From Krasilnikovozyma curviuscula (Eukaryota > Basidiomycota > Tremellomycetes > Cystofilobasidiales > Mrakiaceae): DNA of 13,593 nucleotides. Position numbers and translations under genes: made by a program. Below are positions 8,875 to 13,593 of this stretch, one piece after another. Numbering within the stretch: position 1 is the stretch's first letter; every line of letters starts with the position of its first letter. The notes under the pieces were generated by a model. It saw only the letters and a program-made list of their open reading frames with translations, was not told where the DNA came from and did not search any database. The stretch is from assembly GCA_014825775.1 (NCBI GenBank), contig MVAQ01000358.1, positions 1 through 13,593 on the forward strand, in the 5' to 3' direction.

Positions 8875-11513
8875 ATGGCTGGTCAAAACGCTTACTACGA
8901 CGAGGACGTCGAGCTCGATGTAGACAATCTCCCAGAGATCTACAACCCAGCAGCTGCTTATCCAAGTACGCTTTTCCACTCGCACCTTTTTTCTCTTAGT
9001 TCTCAAAACGCTGACATTTTCTTTGTTGTCCCTGTCTTTACGTGTCGTGGTTATAGCTCAAGGATACAATACTGAGCTTGAGCAAGCTGCTTTGGCTACG
9101 GCTGCCATCCAGCAGCAGCTCGCTATGCAGCAGGCATTTGGAGCCGTCCCAGACGATGTTAAAGGTTTTATCGTTCACTTCCACCAAGCTGGTACGTCTC
9201 AACACGATCATTCTGGACTTATCTCCAATAATTCTTCAACGTGATCACTGATGTGATCTCATATCGGTTCCCAATCTCTTTTTTTTTCCGAACCTCGAAA
9301 CTTTTTATTCTCACCTTTTCGAATGTAAAAAACCGGTCGCTACAGTCCTCAACAATGATATCCCAGCAATGACAGCAGCCTACGAGTCCGGATGGACTAA
9401 ATTGACTCAAGCTCATTTCTCTCAGAGTGAATGGCCAAGCGACGAATTGATTGCGCCTTTGGTGAACAATGGTCAGCCTCAACTCACTAAAGCTACAGCT
9501 TGATTTATTTGAATGGTTAAAACTGACCGAGTTCCTGATGTTTTCGTGTTGGACAGATCCTGTCTTCTTGGCCCTTTACAGAGAACTCTACTGTTCGTCT
9601 TCTCTTCTTTACCCTCTGCTACATTCCTCACTAACTAACTCTACCCGGCCCCAATCGATTAACACAGACCGACACGTCTACGCCCGTCTCAAGCCAAACA
9701 TTGACGATAGATTCCACTCGTACGAAGCGTCATGTGAACTCTTCAACTTCCTCCTCAACTCTGACGGTCCAGTCGCCCTCGAGCTGCCTGCTCAATGGTT
9801 GTGGTACGTTCTTCTTAACTGTGGGATTGAGCATGTGAATTTAGGTCACGCATTGATTGTTGGGCTTTTGTACTTACAGGGATGTCTTGGACGAGTTCAT
9901 CTACCAGTTCCAGAGCTTTGCTATGTGGCGCAACGATGTCAAGTCAAAGTCTGAAGAGGAAGCTCTCCTGCTCGCTGATGGAAACCAGGTACGTACTTCA
10001 CACTGTTTCCTCATCTTGTTTTTTTAATTACTCTAGAACTACGATCTAATAGTTCAACTATTCTTTGACAGGTCTGGAGCTGTTACTCTGTCCTCAACGT
10101 CCTGTACTCCCTCATCCAGAAGTCGAAGATCAACGAGCAGCTCGCGGCTGAACGTCGTGGTGCTTCCGCCGAAGAGATTGCTGAGATCGCAGGAGAGTAC
10201 GGATCAAAGCCTCTGTATAGGAACCTTGGCTACTTTTCCATCTGCTGTCTGTTGAGAGTCCATGTGCTGTTGGGAGACTATACTCGTGAGTAGTCTCCTT
10301 CTCGAACAACTGGATCTCTCTTGTTCTGAATTATCTTTGTCACCTACTAGTTGCTCTCAAGGTGATGGACAACATCGAGTTGACCCGAAAGGCAGAGTTT
10401 GTCAAGGTGAGCCGTCAATCCAAGCTATGTTCTTCTTTCAATCTCTAACCTGATGTCTATTCCTCAGGTCACCGCATGTCACGTTGCCATTTACTACTAC
10501 GTCGGATTCTCATACATGGCCCTGGGTCGATACGCCGACGCTGCCAACACCTTCGTTGTTATCTTGAGATACTACAACAGAATGCAACAGTTCCACACCA
10601 GAAGTTACCAGTACGGACAGGTAAGTCCCCCTTTTCTCTATCTGCCCACTTTCCGGTTGAGGTTTTAAGGATATCGTTGTCTTTATAGGTCAGCAAAATG
10701 GCTGATCGAATGTACAGTCTCCTCGCCATGTGTATCACCCTTTCACCCGGTCCAGTCGACGACGGCTCTGGTATCCTCCCCTTGGTCCGAGAGAAGCTCG
10801 GCGAGAAGCTAGCCGAGATGTCTCGTGGAGAACTCTCGACATTCCAGGACCTCTTCCTCTCCGCCTGCCCCAAATTTATCTCTGCCAACCCACCACCTTA
10901 CGAGAGCCCGTCTGCGCTCGCGCGATGGGTCAAGTCTCCTCCAACCGAAGCTCCATTGAGGCACCTGGCGCTGTTCTTGGAAGATGTCAAGGCTGCATTG
11001 AGTGCACCGACGACAAGGAGTCTGTTGAAGCTCTACACGAGCATCGATGTCGCCAAACTGGGAGGCTTCCTGGACGTCAGCGATGAGGAGATTCTGCAAC
11101 AGATGATTGTGCTCAAGAAAGCTTCGAGGACAACCAGATGGAGCGAAGGTGGCTTGCTGGAGGGTAACGAGGTGTCGACGAACAACTTGGACTTCTACAT
11201 CGATGGAGTGAGTCCGGAAAAGTCTTCTTAATTGAATCTCACGTCACAAAGCTGATCTCACTCTTTGTCATTCTTACAGAACATGATCCAAGTTGCTGAA
11301 ACAACCGAATCACGAAGATTCGCAACCCACTTCATTCGAAAAGCGGAGGGTGCTCAGCGTGTGCTGGACGGAATCAAGAATTCGCCTCTCCCTATCTCAA
11401 AGAGCACTGCTGCCGCTGCCGCCGCATCGAAGCAGGCTGCTGCTGCTACAGCTGCTGCCTCACGACCAGCTGCCGGTGCCAAGAAGGTTGTTTGGGGTGC
11501 TAGCACGAAGTAG
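8875..11513 (+). CDS. eIF3l: Eukaryotic translation initiation factor 3 subunit L, 602 aa
   Basis: Exons are 8875-8965, 9057-9191, 9346-9471, 9557-9592, 9668-9803, 9880-9988, 10072-10285, 10351-10406, 10468-10620, 10689-11207 and 11280-11513, all in frame; introns are 61-91 nt except one of 154 nt (9192-9345). The acidic N-terminus ([19 protein letters not shown]) leads into [60 protein letters not shown] and [16 protein letters not shown], then [19 protein letters not shown], all typical of eIF3 subunit L. A PCI domain is expected in the C-terminal half. In the eIF3 complex this subunit forms part of the PCI scaffold that binds the 40S ribosome. The protein ends in an alanine-rich tail (residues about 565-602: [20 protein letters not shown]) and a basic end, which looks lineage-specific. 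The ATG context (AAAACATGG) is good. Confidence 0.95.
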
Positions 11514-11952
11514 ATATATGTAGAGCGTGTATTGTTTACCTCATCTCGCGTATTGATCCGAACATACTCTCAAGAATCGATAGAAGCACATAGAAAGCTC
11601 TCGTATCTCTGAGTCATAGTTACAGTCATCAAAGGAAAGATCTAGGTACCTCTAGGGACTCTGAGAACGAGGGAGAAAGCCAAAACAAAGCAATTTCTCA
11701 CGTTCATGCCCAGGAAAGGAAATTGTCCTCGCACGCTTACTCTCGCATTTCTGGTGGCCAAAAGGTATAAAAGCCAGCTCCAAGCTGACCTCTAACTAAG
11801 TCTTTTCCTCAAAAAGTAAAGAAACCAACTCCAAAGTGGCATCCTTCCAGATCTTTCTTGGAATCCTCGCCGTCCTCATTGCTGCGCTCGCCCTCAACTT
11901 TACCTCGACGCACTCGACGAACCAAAACACCATCACATCTCACCTCAGCAAC
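11514..11952. other. eIF3L 3' region, pirin promoter and leader
   Basis: The 439 bases hold the 3' end of the eIF3L transcript and the pirin promoter. From about 11690 on there is a T/C-poor stretch with GGAAAGGAAATTG, then a TATA box at 11766-11772. The leader after the TATA box contains no ATG before 11953 but is open in the pirin frame from 11800 onward and encodes a hydrophobic stretch. Confidence 0.7.
11766..11772 (+). promoter_or_regulatory. TATA box of pirin gene
   Basis: TATAAAA in the context GGTATAAAAG lies 187 bases before the ATG at 11953. If transcription starts 30-60 bases downstream, as in many fungal TATA genes, the leader would be roughly 120-155 nt and begin near the CT-rich TCTTTTCCTC at 11801-11810. 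A TATA box suggests a regulated, possibly stress-responsive, promoter; that is inference. Confidence 0.65.
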
Positions 11953-13209
11953 ATGTCCACCGTCGTCAAGACCGCTAGCAAGATCAATAACTCCCTCAAG
12001 CTCAAGCTCAGACCCAGTCAGGAAAGAGGTAGCGCTGACCATGGCTGGCTGAAGACGTTCCACACCTTCTCCTTTGCCAGCTATCACGACCCGTTCTACC
12101 AGTCATACGGCCCATTGAGGGTGAGTACTATCCTTTCTTTGCTGAGAAGTTGCTCAGTTGCTCACTGATTTCTCGTTTCAAATACCGTTGACCTCGTTCG
12201 TCGCCACGTTTCAGGTCATCAACGAAGACCGTGTCCAGGAAGGCGAAGGATTTGGAACACATCCTCACAGGGTAAGTTCGTTCCATAATCTTCGTTTCTC
12301 TCCGTCGCAGCTGCTTACTGACCATCTTACCTTTCCTTCTTTTTGTTTACAATTTAGGAATTCGAGATCTTCTCGTACATTGTTTCAGGTGAACTCGAAC
12401 ACAGAGACAGCATGGGAAATGTCGAGATTATGAAGAGAGGTGATCTCCAGATGACATCTGCCGGAACTGGCATCAGACACTCGGAATACAACAGGTAAGC
12501 TTGCAAAAATCACATTGTCTGATATGGCCTTTTGACTAACATCAACTTTGCTTTGCTTTGATTTAGAAATACCAAAATGCCAGTTCACTTCCTCCAAATT
12601 TGGGCCCTTCCTAACAAGAGTGGTCTCCCACCAAAGTACTACACTCGAGAAACCTCCGACGAAGAAAAGCTTGATAAGCGTGAGTTATCACTTTTATTTT
12701 CGTCAGTGACATATTCTTCAAACACTGACTACATTGATACAATATTTTCACGGTCCTCCAGTCGCTCACGTTGTTGGCCCAGTAGCAAGCGAAGGTGTTA
12801 CTGAAGTTCGGGAATCCAAGGGCGCAGCTCCCGTAAGTCCTCTCTCACTTCTTCATTGTTAAAAGAGCTCAAGTTCCAAATATTTATCCTTTAATTTTCA
12901 CACTAGGTACACGCCGACTTGCATCTCTTCGCAACTCTGCTTCAACCAGGATCGACAGTAACTCACACCTTCAAGGAGCCCATCCCAGGCTCCGACGCAT
13001 CACCTCGTAAAGGCTACCTCCACGTCATCCAGAAGTCCGGCTTTAACACAAAGAAGGCAACCGGTGCGACTGTCAAGGTTAACGGCGAAGAGACGCTCGC
13101 TGAAGGTGACGGAGTCTTCATTGCTGGCGGTGTCCCAGGCGAAAGCTTTGAGATCACCAACACCGGTGATAAGGAGGCTGAATTCTTGCTCTTCGATATG
13201 GGTGCTTAA
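11953..13209 (+). CDS. Pirin-family cupin protein, 282 aa
   Basis: Exons 11953-12120, 12215-12271, 12358-12494, 12567-12679, 12762-12832 and 12907-13209 join in frame with introns of 72-94 nt. The N-terminal cupin carries the pirin signature: [20 protein letters not shown], then [28 protein letters not shown] and [12 protein letters not shown]. The four metal ligands of pirins are all present (His72, His74, His116, Glu118), so iron or another metal should bind. The middle part ([20 protein letters not shown]) and C-terminal cupin ([14 protein letters not shown]) complete a length usual for the family. Known members act as transcriptional co-regulators or as quercetin 2,3-dioxygenases; which applies here cannot be told. 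The ATG at 11953 is the first ATG after the TATA box, but the frame is open upstream and could add about 39 hydrophobic residues from a non-AUG start. Confidence 0.94.
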
Positions 13210-13431
13210 ATAACGTTTCATTCTACTACTTAAACTACTTAAAATTCACTTAAATCCACGAGTGACACTTCCCTCATTCAATGTGCTATTTAATGTATTG
13301 GTCACCTTGGTAATCACTCAATGGCTAACTTATCACTATACAATCTACATCTGCCTGCAAGTCTAATAGTTAGTTTTGGGGGCCTATCAACCTTGTCAAT
13401 CTCTCATATTCTTGTCCAACTCGCTTCTTCC
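13210..13431. other. 3' region after pirin gene
   Basis: These 222 bases are AT-rich with repeated ACTTAAA motifs (ACTACTTAAACTACTTAAAATTCACTT region, 13225-13252) and probably contain the pirin 3' UTR and polyadenylation site. No open frame of note. The right inverted repeat starts directly after. Confidence 0.6.
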
Positions 13432-13593
13432 ACGTTTGTTTACATATGGACGAACTGGCCACGCCACTGCAGTCTGTACTTGTGCCTTTCTTCCCATCAG
13501 ACCTGCCCAAAGAGGTTAGAAAGTCTGCTTCCAACAGTCCATGGAAGCAACAGTCTCCCACCATTTTTCCTGGCCATAAAAACAGACTCGCTC
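13432..13593 (-). repeat. Right copy of long inverted repeat
   Basis: This is the reverse complement of 1-161, with one extra base and a few substitutions, ending at CAGACTC four bases before the window edge. Similarity begins abruptly at ACGTTTGTTTAC (13432). The sequence inside the repeat (13380-13431) has no counterpart beside the left copy. See the left copy for possible origins. Confidence 0.93.
13528..13547. repeat. Hairpin inside right inverted repeat (flip orientation B)
   Basis: The same 20-mer as at 47-66, a CTTCCA/TGGAAG stem with an 8-nt loop ACAGTCCA, in the same + strand orientation. Because the rest of this repeat is reversed relative to the left copy, the loop reads TGGACTGT when the copies are aligned. 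Confidence 0.9.

Noticed and set aside
1..13593. Viral or bacterial-type mobile system, CRISPR array, tRNA or rRNA
   Set aside because: No integrase, transposase, polymerase, phage-like genes, spaced repeats or RNA gene structure were found; the genes are intron-rich eukaryotic ones.

Overview
The window looks like a piece of nuclear DNA from an intron-rich basidiomycete yeast, most likely a tremellomycete of the Cryptococcus/Kwoniella/Tremella kind. The genes are cut by many short introns (about 60-100 nt) with GTRNGY donors, CTNAC/CTGAC-like branch sites and YAG acceptors. One gene is a GT90/CAP10-family enzyme, a family that is expanded in capsule-forming tremellomycetes. The organism assignment is inference; no rRNA or marker gene is present.

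Layout. The first 161 bases and the last 162 bases are the same sequence in opposite orientation, so the window is bounded by a long inverted repeat. Between the repeats lie six genes. (1) 903-2291 (+) encodes an unrecognised, low-complexity Ser/Thr/Arg/Asn/Gly-rich protein of 380 aa, including a 14-nt exon. (2) 2910-4817 (+) encodes a type II membrane glycosyltransferase of the O-fucosyltransferase-like superfamily, 508 aa. (3) 4949-7856 (-) encodes a type II membrane CAP10/GT90 glycosyltransferase, about 500 aa in 15 exons; it is convergent with gene 2. (4) About 8188-8754 (-) is a probable small spliced gene whose 5' end could not be resolved. (5) 8875-11513 (+) encodes translation initiation factor eIF3 subunit L, 602 aa in 11 exons. 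(6) 11953-13209 (+) encodes a pirin-family cupin, 282 aa in 6 exons, with a good TATA box upstream.

How the genes fit together. Genes 2 and 3 are both predicted Golgi/ER-lumen sugar transferases lying tail to tail, which suggests a shared role in making cell-surface or capsule-type glycans, although being neighbours is not proof. eIF3L and pirin are ordinary cellular genes. Gene 4 appears to share a divergent promoter region with eIF3L.

Notable points. The two copies of the inverted repeat differ by a clean flip of a 20-bp hairpin. The segment between the repeats carries housekeeping genes and no visible transposase. The pirin leader is open in frame upstream of its first ATG and encodes a strongly hydrophobic segment. 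No tRNA, rRNA, CRISPR array or recognisable transposase was seen.
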